DNA of 64,000 bases from Nitrobacteraceae bacterium AZCC 1564 (GTDB lineage: Bacteria; Pseudomonadota; Alphaproteobacteria; Rhizobiales; Xanthobacteraceae), in NCBI GenBank assembly GCA_036924835.1, contig JBAGRR010000001.1, forward strand, positions 2,619,001 to 2,683,000, read 5' to 3'. Position 1 is the first letter of the stretch; each line of letters starts with the position of its first letter. Positions 8,517 to 17,250 of this stretch are shown here, one piece after another. The notes beneath the pieces were generated by a model. The model was not told the origin of the DNA and did no database searches. It saw nothing but the letters and a program-made list of their open reading frames with translations. Position numbers and translations under genes: made by a program.

Positions 8517-11396
8517 TTATTGGCACGCCTCGCAATCGGGATCGTTGATGTTGCAGGCAAGTTCCGGAACCAGAATGAGCTCCGGCGCAGCCTCAACCGC
8601 ATGGGCCGACACGGCATTGAGCTTGCCATCTGTGCCCTTGAGCGTGGACTTCTCCACGTGGGTCGCGCTGCGGGACCGCAAATAATACGTGGTCTTTAGA
8701 CCACGCTGCCATGCCAGGCGGTAGAGCGCATCGAGCTTCCGGCCCGATGGATCAGCCATATAGAGGTTGAGCGACTGCGACTGATCGATCCACTTCTGAC
8801 GCCGCGCACCCGCCTCGATCAGCCAGGACGGATCGATCTCGAATGCGGTGGCATAGATCGCCTTGAGATCATCCGGCACGCGATCAATCTGACCGACGCT
8901 GCCGTCGAAGTATTTCAGGTCCGAGATCATCACGTCGTCCCACAAACCGCGAGCTTTGAGATCGCGAACCAGCGAAGCGTTCACCACGGTGAAATCGCCC
9001 GACATGTTCGATTTCACGTAAAGGTTTTCGTAGGACGGTTCGATCGACTGCGCGACGCCGCAGATGTTGGAAATGGTCGCAGTCGGCGCAATCGCCATGA
9101 CGTTGGAGTTACGCATGCCGACTGCCTTGACGCGGGCGCGGAGCGGCTCCCAGTCCAGCTTCGCGGAGCGATCGAAGACATGAATGCCATCGCGCGCTTC
9201 GTCCACCAAAGCGACGGAGTCCGCCGGCAGGATGCCCCGGCTCCACAGCGATCCTTCAAACGAAGGATAGCGCCCGCGTTCGGCAGCAAGATCAACCGAT
9301 GCTGAAATCGCATGATAGCTGATGACTTCCATGCTTTCGTCAGCGAACGTGACGGCCGCATCTGACGCGTAGGACAAGCGCAGGGTCTGCAGCGCATCCT
9401 GAAAGCCCATCAGCCCAAGGCCAATGGGCCGATGCCTGAGGTTGGAGTTGCGCGCTTCCGGGATGGTGTAGAAATTAATGTCGATCACGTTGTCGAGCAT
9501 CCGCACGGCCGTCTTCACGGTGCGTGCGAGTTTGGCCTGATCGATCCCCATCGGCGTGACATGCGCCGCAAGATTGACCGAGCCGAGGTTGCAGACGGCA
9601 ACCTCTCGATCCGACGTGTTCAAGGTAATTTCGGTGCAGAGGTTGGACGAATGCACCACACCGATGTGCCCCTGCGGTGAACGGATATTGCAAGGATCCT
9701 TAAATGTGATCCAGGGGTGACCAGTCTCGAACAGCATGGTCAGCATGCGGCGCCACAGGTCGACCGCGCGCACCTGCTTGAACACACGCATCTCGCCACG
9801 CTCAGCCTTAGCTTCATAAGCTTCATAGGCTTTCGTGAACGGCTTGCCGTAGAGATCGTGCAAATCCGGCGTCTCGTCCGGCGAGAACAATGTCCACATG
9901 CCGTCGGCCTCGACGCGCTGCATGAAGAGGTCTGGCACCCAGTTTGCAGTATTCATATCGTGGGTGCGACGGCGGTCGTCGCCGGTGTTCTTGCGCAGGT
10001 CGAGGAATTCCTCGACATCGATGTGCCAGGTCTCGAGATAGGCACAGACCGCACCCTTGCGCTTGCCGCCCTGGTTGACGGCAATTGCCGTGTCGTTCGC
10101 CACCTTCAGGAACGGCACCACGCCCTGCGACTCACCATTGGTGCCCTTGATATGCGCCCCAAGGCCGCGCACGCGGGTCCAGTCATTGCCGAGACCGCCG
10201 GAATATTTGGCGAGCAGCGCGTTGTCCTTGATCGATTTGAAGATGCCGTCGAGATCGTCCGGCACCGTGGTGAGGAAGCAGGACGACAGTTGCGGGCGCA
10301 ACGTGCCGGCGTTGAACAACGTCGGCGTCGAGGCCATGAAATCGAACGACGACAGAAGATCGTAGAATTCAATGGCGCGTGCCTCGCGATCGATCTCGCG
10401 CAATGCAAGACCCATCGCCACGCGCATGAAGAAGGCCTGCGGCAACTCGATGCGCGTGCCACGCACATGCAGGAAGTAGCGATCGTAAAGGGTCTGCAGG
10501 CCGAGAAACTGGAATTGCAGGTCGCGCTCGGGCTTCAGCGCCGCCGCGAGCCGCGCCAGATCGAAACGGCGCAGTTCAGGATCAAGCAGCTCATTTGCGA
10601 CGCCGACACCGACATAGGTCTGGAAATAGTCGGCATATTGCGAGGTCATCTCCGACTGGCTGGGAAGCTGCTCGCGCTTATCGACGAATGACACCGCCTC
10701 ACGGCGGAGCGAATCGAGCAACAGGCGTGCGCTGACGTAGGAATAATTCGGCTCCTGCTCCACCAGCGTGCGTGCCGCCATGACTTGCGCTTGCGACAAC
10801 TCATCAAGCGTCATGCCGTCATAAAGATTGCGACGGGTTTCCGCCAGAACCGGTTCAACCGATACGCCATCAAGCCCTTCACACGCTTCTGCAATCACGC
10901 GCTGCAGCCGCGCTTCGTCGAGCGGACGCAGAACACCGTCAGCGCCGCGTACGTTCAACGTCGGAGCAGCAGGGACAGCGACTTCTGGCCCCGCAGATTC
11001 GCGGCGCGCCTTGGCACGCTCCTCGCGATAGAGCACGTAAGCGCGCGCCACCTTATGATGGCCGCTGCGCATCAGTGCCAATTCAACCTGGTCCTGGATA
11101 TCTTCGATATGCAGCGCGCGCTGCGCATCGACGCGGCGCGTCAACGCCACTACCACCTGTGCGGTGATCTCTTCGACGGTTTCGTGCACACGCCGCGAAG
11201 CGGCAGCAGCCTGCCCTTCAACGGCCAGGAACGCACGCGTCACCGCGATCTGGATCTTGCTGGCATCGAACCCGCTCACGCTGCCATTGCGGCGGATGAC
11301 GTGAAAGGCCGGCGCAGAAAACGGCAACTCCGGCGCACGCGCTGCCATTGTTGGCGCCTGACGACCGTTACTGGAAATCTCAACTGACAAAGACAT
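8517..11396 (-). CDS. nrdA: Ribonucleoside-diphosphate reductase alpha subunit, two ATP-cones
   Basis: The 959-residue product is the catalytic subunit of an oxygen-dependent ribonucleotide reductase. It is longer than E. coli NrdA (761) because it has two N-terminal ATP-cone domains (about 32-122 and 147-237) used for allosteric control. The catalytic barrel shows GRAAHNDW-like RVRGLGAHIKGTNG, NLCTEITLNTS (first active-site Cys), NLGSVNLAAHV, and IAPTATISNICGVAQSIEP (second Cys); paired Tyr residues for radical transfer lie near the C-terminal part. The tail ends CNINDPDCEACQ, carrying the Cys pair re-reduced by thioredoxin or glutaredoxin. It is co-transcribed with the class Ic-type nrdB. 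A cobalamin riboswitch about 110 bases upstream implies lower expression when B12 is plentiful, presumably because a B12-dependent class II enzyme is encoded elsewhere. Confidence 0.95.
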   Translation of the reverse strand: MSLSVEISSNGRQAPTMAARAPELPFSAPAFHVIRRNGSVSGFDASKIQIAVTRAFLAVEGQAAAASRRVHETVEEITAQVVVALTRRVDAQRALHIEDIQDQVELALMRSGHHKVARAYVLYREERAKARRESAGPEVAVPAAPTLNVRGADGVLRPLDEARLQRVIAEACEGLDGVSVEPVLAETRRNLYDGMTLDELSQAQVMAARTLVEQEPNYSYVSARLLLDSLRREAVSFVDKREQLPSQSEMTSQYADYFQTYVGVGVANELLDPELRRFDLARLAAALKPERDLQFQFLGLQTLYDRYFLHVRGTRIELPQAFFMRVAMGLALREIDREARAIEFYDLLSSFDFMASTPTLFNAGTLRPQLSSCFLTTVPDDLDGIFKSIKDNALLAKYSGGLGNDWTRVRGLGAHIKGTNGESQGVVPFLKVANDTAIAVNQGGKRKGAVCAYLETWHIDVEEFLDLRKNTGDDRRRTHDMNTANWVPDLFMQRVEADGMWTLFSPDETPDLHDLYGKPFTKAYEAYEAKAERGEMRVFKQVRAVDLWRRMLTMLFETGHPWITFKDPCNIRSPQGHIGVVHSSNLCTEITLNTSDREVAVCNLGSVNLAAHVTPMGIDQAKLARTVKTAVRMLDNVIDINFYTIPEARNSNLRHRPIGLGLMGFQDALQTLRLSYASDAAVTFADESMEVISYHAISASVDLAAERGRYPSFEGSLWSRGILPADSVALVDEARDGIHVFDRSAKLDWEPLRARVKAVGMRNSNVMAIAPTATISNICGVAQSIEPSYENLYVKSNMSGDFTVVNASLVRDLKARGLWDDVMISDLKYFDGSVGQIDRVPDDLKAIYATAFEIDPSWLIEAGARRQKWIDQSQSLNLYMADPSGRKLDALYRLAWQRGLKTTYYLRSRSATHVEKSTLKGTDGKLNAVSAHAVEAAPELILVPELACNINDPDCEACQ

Positions 11397-11504
11397 TCGG
11401 CAAACCCCTTCTTGGCTCAGGGGGCTTGGGGCCGAGGGGACGCTGCATGAAAGCGGCCGACAGAATGTCAGCCGTCAGCGGCGACCACCGGGACACCCCG
11501 CCCG

Positions 11505-11722
11505 AGGACGTTTTTCTGGTGTCACGGCAGGTCTCCTGGCTTCGGGTCGTCGCGTCGCTCTACCTTCCCGGATACACCCCGATGGGTCGTCCAGTGGTCA
11601 ACAAGAGCCGATGCTCGCCGTTACAGTTGCGGGGGCAGCTCCGGCATTGCTGCAGATCGTCAAGATCCGACAGCGCACCGGCTTCCCTCTTAGCTTCTGG
11701 GTGTTGGTACCCAGAAGAACCG
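11505..11722 (-). promoter_or_regulatory. Cobalamin (B12) riboswitch in the nrdA leader
   Basis: Read on the minus strand the leader holds all conserved parts of the AdoCbl aptamer in order: a closing stem starting GGTTCTTCTGGG (near 11710-11722), GCTAAGAGGGAA (about 11683-11694), the core GCCGGAGCTGCCCCCGCAAC (about 11629-11648), then the B12 box AAGCCAGGAGACCTGCC (11526-11542). A GGGCGGGGTG segment after the box (near 11497-11506) is shared with the metE copy and is part of the expression platform. About 100 bases remain to the nrdA ATG. The 11397-11919 intergenic stretch otherwise shows only the promoter candidate noted separately. Confidence 0.95.
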
Positions 11723-11732
11723 TGACGACTAC

Positions 11733-11761
11733 ATCTGGTATGAGATCGCGATTCGCGTCAA
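11733..11761 (-). promoter_or_regulatory. Candidate promoter for the nrdA riboswitch transcript
   Basis: On the minus strand TTGACG (11756-11761) is followed after 17 bases by CCAGAT (11733-11738), placing a start about 5-8 bases before the aptamer. The -35 is good and the -10 poor, so this is tentative; the position is what makes it credible. Confidence 0.35.
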
Positions 11762-11919
11762 TGGGTCGTCGCAGATTTTCTCGATGGAGACCGGTGGACA
11801 GTGGGGACGGCCGCCCAAAGTGTTAACGAAGCGTCACCGGCACTCGCTTCAGCGGCCGGCACTTTAGGCCCGCCGGCCTGATCGGCAAAATCAACGGCGC
11901 CGGAGACTTCCCACAATGC

Positions 11920-13089
11920 TTACGATGCCAGCGCCTTCATCTCCGCATAGAGATCGGATTTACCTTCGAACCCGATGCCAGGAAGATCCGGCATGATGAT
12001 GTGGCCGTTCTCGACCTTCACACCGTCGGGGAAGCCGCCGTAAGGCTGGAACAGATCCGGATAGCTTTCATTGCCGCCAAGGCCGAGGCCGGCCGCGATG
12101 TTCAGCGACATCTGGTGACCGCCGTGCGGAATGCAGCGGCTGGGCGACCAGCCGTGGGTCTTCAGCACATCAAGCGTGCGCAGATATTCACACAGACCAT
12201 ACGACAGTGCGCAATCAAACTGCAGCCAGTCGCGATCCGGCCGCATGCCACCGTAGCGAATGAGGTTACGCGCATCCTGATGGCTGAACAGGTTCTCACC
12301 CGTGGCCATCGGGCCGGGATAGAACTCCGCAAGTGAAGCCTGCAGGTGATAGTCGAGCGGATCGCCGGCTTCCTCATACCAGAACAGCGGATACTCGCGC
12401 AGCATCTTGGCGTAGGCGATCGCCGTTTCGAGATCGAAGCGGCCGTTGGCGTCGACTGCAAGCTGCGCCTGGTTGCCGATCTCCTTCAGCACGGCTTCGA
12501 TACGCTCGCGATCTTCGGCGATCGGCGCACCGCCGATTTTCATCTTCACGACGTTATAGCCGCGATCGAGATAGCCGCGCATCTCACCGCGGAGCATCGA
12601 AAGGTCCTTGCCGGGATAATAGTAGCCACCCGCCGCATAGACGAACACGCGTGGATTGGCCTCGCGCTTGTGGCGCTCCGCCAGCAGGCGGAACAGCGGC
12701 TTGCCTGCGATCTTCGCAACCGCATCCCAGATCGCCATGTCGATGGTGCCGACGGCGACCGAGCGCTCTCCGTGGCCACCGGGCTTCTCATTCGACATCA
12801 ACGTAGCCCACGCCTTGTCGGGGTCGATATTGTCGCCGGTGACATCAAGGAGCGTCTTCGGATCGGCTTCCAGAAGCCGGCGCGCAAATCTTTCGCGAAT
12901 CAGTCCGCCCTGTCCGTAACGGCCGTTGGAGTTGAAGCCGTAACCGACCACTCGCTTGCCGTCGCGCACCACGTCGGTGACCACGGCGACCAGGCTCGTC
13001 GTCATCTTCGTGAAGTCGATGTACGCGTTGCGGATGGGAGACGAGATCGGCTTGGTGATTTCGCGAACATCGACGATACGAACGGACAT
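11920..13089 (-). CDS. tarD: D-tartrate dehydratase (enolase superfamily)
   Basis: From ATG 13089 the product is 389 residues, the length of the characterised Bradyrhizobium TarD; the longer frame to 13428 overlaps the divergent gene and is rejected. All mechanistic residues fall at the numbers known for that enzyme: base K184 in VVKMKIGG, metal ligands D213 (VDANGRF), E239 (WYEEAGD), E265 (ATGENLF), and H322 (IPHGGHQM). The N-terminal capping domain spans about 1-130 and the barrel the rest. It removes water from D-tartrate, through a Mg-stabilised enolate, to give oxaloacetate. No tartrate transporter or regulator is adjacent. The gene is divergent from the caspase-like gene, with about 170 bp between the starts. 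Specificity for D-tartrate is inferred from residue identity and length. Confidence 0.9.
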   Translation of the reverse strand: MSVRIVDVREITKPISSPIRNAYIDFTKMTTSLVAVVTDVVRDGKRVVGYGFNSNGRYGQGGLIRERFARRLLEADPKTLLDVTGDNIDPDKAWATLMSNEKPGGHGERSVAVGTIDMAIWDAVAKIAGKPLFRLLAERHKREANPRVFVYAAGGYYYPGKDLSMLRGEMRGYLDRGYNVVKMKIGGAPIAEDRERIEAVLKEIGNQAQLAVDANGRFDLETAIAYAKMLREYPLFWYEEAGDPLDYHLQASLAEFYPGPMATGENLFSHQDARNLIRYGGMRPDRDWLQFDCALSYGLCEYLRTLDVLKTHGWSPSRCIPHGGHQMSLNIAAGLGLGGNESYPDLFQPYGGFPDGVKVENGHIIMPDLPGIGFEGKSDLYAEMKALAS

Positions 13090-13259
13090 TGACAACTGTC
13101 TCCTAAAGTTCCGGCGGCTGAATTTCTGTCGGGGGATGTCTACGACACGCCCCGGAAAGTTCAAGAGAAACAGCGATTTTTTGCGACGTTCGGCCTCTTT
13201 TCCGGCCCTTGGCGCCTGTGGTAAACAGCTTTTTTCAGAGAGTTTATTTTGGAGAACTG

Positions 13260-14687
13260 ATGTTGCTGTCAGCGCTGCGATCTTTCCTGGTGGTTTGCGC
13301 GCTGCTGGCCGTGGCGCAATTGTCCGCGACGTCCGCCCACGCGGACAAACGCGTCGCACTGGTGCTTGGCATTTCCTCGTACGAACACGTCGCGAAGCTT
13401 CCGAACCCATCGAACGATGCCGGCGCAATGGCGAACCTGCTCAAAAAAGCAGGCTTCGATGTCGTCGAGACCTATCGGGATGTCGGCATTGCCGCCTTGC
13501 GCCGTGCCGTGGGCGACTTCTCGGACAAGGCGCAGGACGCCGATGTCGCCGTAGTATTCTATGCGGGTCACGGCATCGAGGTGGATGGGACGAATTATCT
13601 TGTTCCCGCCGATGCCAAGCTGGCGCGCGACTTTGACATCGAAGATGAAGCCCTGTCGCTTGACCGCCTGCTGAAGGCGATCGAGCCTGCAAAGCGCTTG
13701 CGGCTCGTCATGCTCGATGCCTGCCGCGACAATCCGTTTTCCAAGACCATGAAGCGCACCGTCGCCTCCCGCTCGGTTGGACGCGGTCTCGCGAAAGTCG
13801 AACCCACTGTCTCAGATACACTGATCGCCTTCGCCGCGAAGGCAGGTTCGGTCGCGCTAGATGGTGACAGCGCCAACAGCCCATTCACCACGGCACTGCT
13901 GGAAAATATTGCTGTCCCAGGCGTCGATCTGCGCATCGCGTTCGGCCGCGTCCGCGACTCGGTCATGGCGTCGACCGCCCGCAAACAGGAGCCGTATGTT
14001 TACGGCTCGCTCGGCGGCAATACGGTCGCCATTGTGGATGCCGCCGCATCGCCCGCTCTGGCCCAGAACAAGCCGGCCGCTGCCGCCACCCAGGTCGCTG
14101 CTGCGCCGACAGATCAATCCGTTACGCCGCGCGCGTCTGCCTCACCTGCTCCTTCATCAGCAGACATAGCGGAAGCTTGGCGTGCGGTCTCCGCAACCAA
14201 CAATCCTACCGTGCTCGAGGCCTTCGTGCGCCGGTTCGGTGACAGTATCTATGGCGACCTTGCCCGTGCGCGCATGCAGGAATTGAAGGCGCAGGAGTTA
14301 AAGGTTGCCGCCGCGACGCCTGAACAACGTTCGCTGCAGACCGCGCAGAAGGCTGCCGCGCCTGCATCCTCATCGCCGGCGGCATCCGCTCCGGCAGCGA
14401 CAGCGGCCTCAACTGCCACGGGTTATCTCGGTTGCTTCCAGGACCAGAGCAAACGCGATCTTGACGGGCATAATTTCTACGACCGCAATATGACCACGCA
14501 GCTGTGCATCTCGACCTGTCGCGAGAAAGGCTTCAGCCACGCTGGCACGCAATACGGATCATATTGCTTCTGCGGCAATAAGTTCGGCGCTTCTGGAACA
14601 GCCAATCATTGCAACGCCAAGTGCACCGGCAACCGCGATGAGACCTGCGGTGGCGCGTGGGCGAATTCGATCTACAAGGTGAACTGA
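13260..14687 (+). CDS. Secreted caspase-like protease (peptidase C14) with C-terminal WSC domain
   Basis: Start ATG 13260 is chosen because GGAG lies 5 nt upstream and it begins the signal peptide (residues 1-29, cleavage near SAHA-DKR). The caspase p20-like domain (30-270) has the dyad His in FYAGHGIE (H104) and Cys in LDACRDNPF (C155), with LGISSYEHVAKLPNPSNDA at the first strand. An Ala/Pro/Gln-rich linker (about 275-385) contains a short helical segment (EAWRAVSATNNPTVLEAFVRRF). Residues 388-475 form a WSC domain with eight Cys (GYLGCF ... LCISTC ... YCFCG ... ETCGG), a fold thought to bind carbohydrate. The combination suggests a periplasmic or cell-surface protease tethered to glycan. 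475 residues; function not established. Confidence 0.9.
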   Translation: MLLSALRSFLVVCALLAVAQLSATSAHADKRVALVLGISSYEHVAKLPNPSNDAGAMANLLKKAGFDVVETYRDVGIAALRRAVGDFSDKAQDADVAVVFYAGHGIEVDGTNYLVPADAKLARDFDIEDEALSLDRLLKAIEPAKRLRLVMLDACRDNPFSKTMKRTVASRSVGRGLAKVEPTVSDTLIAFAAKAGSVALDGDSANSPFTTALLENIAVPGVDLRIAFGRVRDSVMASTARKQEPYVYGSLGGNTVAIVDAAASPALAQNKPAAAATQVAAAPTDQSVTPRASASPAPSSADIAEAWRAVSATNNPTVLEAFVRRFGDSIYGDLARARMQELKAQELKVAAATPEQRSLQTAQKAAAPASSSPAASAPAATAASTATGYLGCFQDQSKRDLDGHNFYDRNMTTQLCISTCREKGFSHAGTQYGSYCFCGNKFGASGTANHCNAKCTGNRDETCGGAWANSIYKVN

Positions 14688-14730
14688 TCATTTTGCGGCG
14701 AGCGCGCTGTCGCGAACTCAAGCCGAAAAC

Positions 14731-15120
14731 TTACTCGCAATAAAGCGGGCTATCGTCGACGCCAAAGCAGAATGGCGGAGACGCCGTCGGTGGTGTGATC
14801 TGCCGGCCAATGCTGTTCCGCTGCCAGAGCGCGCGCCGTTGCGCCTTGGTCAAATGCACGGCCCGGCGAGCACACTTGTCATTGGCGTCCTTGTCAGTCG
14901 CCACATTCCAGACCGCCTTGCTGCTGTCGGCTGCACACGTCAGCATCAGATTCTTGTTCACGCAGACATGCGCGCCATCGCTGTAAGTCTTGCTGTTGTA
15001 GACACAGGTGAGAGCGACCGGCGCTGCCGGAGCCGCAGCAGGCTTCTGCTCAGGCAAGGATTGCGCCATCGCGGGGGCACACAGCGCGACAAAAAGACAG
15101 GAGGCGAGAATATGCTTCAT
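14731..15120 (-). CDS. Secreted DUF1496-like small Cys-rich protein
   Basis: The 129-residue product begins with a clear signal peptide (MKHILASCLFVALCAPAMAQ). After a Pro/Ala linker comes a short domain, CVYNSKTYSDGAHVCVNKNLMLTC...W (about 39-72), which matches the DUF1496 pattern of Cys, YN.K.YS.GA..C, and a final Cys-Trp stretch. A further basic region (ARRAVHLTKAQRRALWQR) and a Cys-containing tail (FCFGVDDSPLYCE) follow; six Cys remain after the signal peptide is removed. Function is unknown. It lies tail to tail with the caspase-WSC gene and ahead of nothing obvious, so no partner can be named. Confidence 0.65.
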   Translation of the reverse strand: MKHILASCLFVALCAPAMAQSLPEQKPAAAPAAPVALTCVYNSKTYSDGAHVCVNKNLMLTCAADSSKAVWNVATDKDANDKCARRAVHLTKAQRRALWQRNSIGRQITPPTASPPFCFGVDDSPLYCE

Positions 15121-15268
15121 TCGATTTTATTAGCGCGCCGCTGCTTCATGAAAAAGACAATCGACGCGGGATGCTTAAGAACAATGATTAAAATTCAGGC
15201 GGATTGAAACGTTTGATCGATTGGACATTCTGGCCCGGCAACGATGTGCCGGGCCGGAACGCCTTAAC

Positions 15269-16462
15269 TTACTTGGTCAGCGGGCAACCGCTGTCCTTGG
15301 CGGAGGGGAAAGCCTTGTCGCCGGGAACAGTCGAGATCAGCTTGTAATAGTCCCATGGTTTCTTGGATTCCGAGGGCTTCTTGACCTCGAACAGATAAAG
15401 ATCGTGCACCATGCGGCCATTGGCGAGGACTTTGCCGCCCTGGGCGAAGTCATCGTTGACCGGAAGCTCCTTCAGCTTCTTGGCCACTGCATCGCTGTCC
15501 TTGGTGCCAGCGGCCTTCACCGCCTTCAGGTATTGCAGGGTGGCTGAATACGTACCGGCCTGAATCATGTTCGGCATGCGTCCCGTGCGCTTGAAGAAGC
15601 GCTGGGCCAGATCGCGGGTCTTGTCGTTCAGATCCCAATAATAGCCCTCGGTCAGCACAAGGCCCTGCGCGGCCTGCAGGCCAAGACCATGCACCTCAGC
15701 GAGCGTCAGCAGCAGGCCCGCAAGCTTTTGGCCGCCGGCCACGATGCCGAATTCCGCCGCCTGCTTCACCGAATTGGTGGTGTCGAGACCCGCATTCGCA
15801 AGACCGATGACCTTCGCCTTGGAATTCTGCGCCTGCAGCAGGAAGGAGGCGAAGTCAGATGAATTTAACGGGTGGCGAACGGCGCCGAGCACCTTGCCGC
15901 CCCGTGACTTGACGATGTTGCCGGTATCTTCTTCGAGCGAATATCCGAATGCATAGTCCGCGGTCAGAAAGAACCACGTATCGCCGCCAGCCTCCACCAG
16001 CGCACCGCCGGTACCGACGCCGAGCGCATGAGTGTCGAATGCCCAGTGGAAACCATAAGGCGTGCACGCATCGCCAGTGATACGCGACGTCGCGGCACCA
16101 ACCACGATGTCGATCTTCTTCATCTGCTTGGATAGGTCTTGCACGGCGAGCGCGACCGATGACGTGGTCAGCTCGGTGATCATGTCGACGCCTTCGACCT
16201 CGTACCATTTGCGCGCAATGCTCACGGCGAGGTCAGGCTTGTTCTGGTGATCGGCCGAAACGATCTCGATCTTTTGGCCGAGCACTTCGCCACCGAAGTC
16301 CTCGACAGCCATCTTGGCGATCTCGACGGACCCCTTGCCGCCGTAGTCCGCATACACGCCGGACTGATCATTCAGAATGCCGATTTTGACCTGCGCTGCG
16401 GCCGGCAATGCCGTTGACACACAAAATGCTGCCACCGCGGCAGCAAGTATTTTCGATTTCAT
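15269..16462 (-). CDS. Branched-chain amino-acid-type ABC substrate-binding protein (LivK-like)
   Basis: The 397-residue product has a signal peptide (MKSKILAAAVAAFCVSTALPAAAQ) and the periplasmic binding protein type I fold. Characteristic stretches are VKIGILNDQSGVYADYGGKGSVEIAKMAVEDFGG, IVSADHQNKPDLAVSIARKWYEVEGVDMI, and YGFHWAFDTHALGVGTGGALVEAGG. The family binds branched-chain amino acids, amides, urea or aromatic acids for high-affinity uptake. Genes for LivHMGF-type permease and ATPase subunits are absent on either side, so it is an orphan. Bradyrhizobia carry very many such orphans, often linked to aromatic-compound uptake. Ligand unknown. Confidence 0.88.
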   Translation of the reverse strand: MKSKILAAAVAAFCVSTALPAAAQVKIGILNDQSGVYADYGGKGSVEIAKMAVEDFGGEVLGQKIEIVSADHQNKPDLAVSIARKWYEVEGVDMITELTTSSVALAVQDLSKQMKKIDIVVGAATSRITGDACTPYGFHWAFDTHALGVGTGGALVEAGGDTWFFLTADYAFGYSLEEDTGNIVKSRGGKVLGAVRHPLNSSDFASFLLQAQNSKAKVIGLANAGLDTTNSVKQAAEFGIVAGGQKLAGLLLTLAEVHGLGLQAAQGLVLTEGYYWDLNDKTRDLAQRFFKRTGRMPNMIQAGTYSATLQYLKAVKAAGTKDSDAVAKKLKELPVNDDFAQGGKVLANGRMVHDLYLFEVKKPSESKKPWDYYKLISTVPGDKAFPSAKDSGCPLTK

Positions 16463-16678
16463 ATATCGCTCCCAGTAAGCTTTCTTGTTTGAGGCTGTCC
16501 CTTTTATACGAGCGAAGCCCTTACGGTCATTCGACTTTAGCAGCGATTGTTAAGGCCGCTACGACATGATCTGGATTTTGCAGCGCACCCTCGGGTGCAA
16601 CATTTGGCAATCCGGATTCTTTTGCGCCCGAGCAGAACTAGGCCAGACAACACGCAGGCTTTCTGAGCAATAAGGAAA

Positions 16679-16951
16679 TTAATGCTTCGGCCTGAATCGG
16701 CCCGCCGATAGCTTGCGGAAGCGAACGCCTTTGCCATCGCTGAGCCGTGTCGCCTCATAGCCTCCATCGCGGATGGCATCGCGCTGTGGCCGGGCGTTTT
16801 CGGGGCTGCGTTCTTTTTCCCACCATGTCGCCCGCTGCGCAGCGCGCGGCAGCGCAAAGCCGAGAATGTCCTCGATCTGCTCGAATGTCAGAACCAGTTC
16901 GGTCGCGGCCTGCTGTGACAAATATTCGCGAAGCGGATCGTAGTCGCTCAC
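16679..16951 (-). CDS. DUF7662-like small protein
   Basis: The 90-residue product starts at GTG 16951. The pattern YDPLREYL...LTFEQIEDILGFALPRAAQRATWWEKE and the C-terminal GGYEATRLSDGKGVRFRKL match a small conserved family (DUF7662-type) found across bacteria, often in defence or mobile contexts, with unknown function. The start codon directly touches the CTAG end of a palindromic repeat, whose arm (CAGGACACTAG, minus strand) supplies the only visible AGGA at suitable spacing. So the repeat appears to provide the ribosome binding site. No operon partner is visible. Confidence 0.65.
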   Translation of the reverse strand: MSDYDPLREYLSQQAATELVLTFEQIEDILGFALPRAAQRATWWEKERSPENARPQRDAIRDGGYEATRLSDGKGVRFRKLSAGRFRPKH

Positions 16952-17182
16952 CTAGTGTCCTGAATCCGAAGTTCGCCTCATAATGCAGCGCGTCCCGTTG
17001 CGAACTTCGGAATCAAAGGGACACTAGCAAGTCTATGATACTAGTGCCGCTTTTGGATTTGAAGTTCTTCATCGAGCTTGCGGCTTTACTTCAAATCCGC
17101 GGCACTCGTGTGGTTTAGGCTCAGAAGTTCGCTTGAAGCACTCGCCTAGAAAATGAAGCGAACTTCTGTACCACCACACTAG
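16952..17182. repeat. CTAG-bounded hairpin locus 1 (three hairpins)
   Basis: Three adjacent stem-loops. Hairpin 16952-17027 (TCC type) has arms CTAGTGTCC..GAATCCGAAGTTCGC and GCGAACTTCGGAATC..GGACACTAG, with an extra AAA on the right arm. After the spacer CAAGTCTATGATA comes hairpin 17041-17108 (GCCGC type) with arms CTAGTGCCGC TTTT GGATTTGAAGT and ACTTCAAATCCGCGGCACTCG. It shares its last four bases (CTCG, 17105-17108) with hairpin 17105-17182 (TGTGG type), which ends GAAGCGAACTTCTG..ACCACCACACTAG. The locus lies between the DUF7662 start and the SDR gene at 17251, in the leader of both divergent genes. Confidence 0.9.
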
Positions 17183-17250
17183 CGCTCCAGGTTTGAAATA
17201 TGATCTGCCGATAGGTACGTTGCACCGGCAGTTTTGAACAGGGCTTTTTC

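Noticed and set aside
9717-10691. 324-codon open frame on the plus strand
   Set aside because: It is antisense to nrdA, has no family features, and exists only because of GC-rich codon use.
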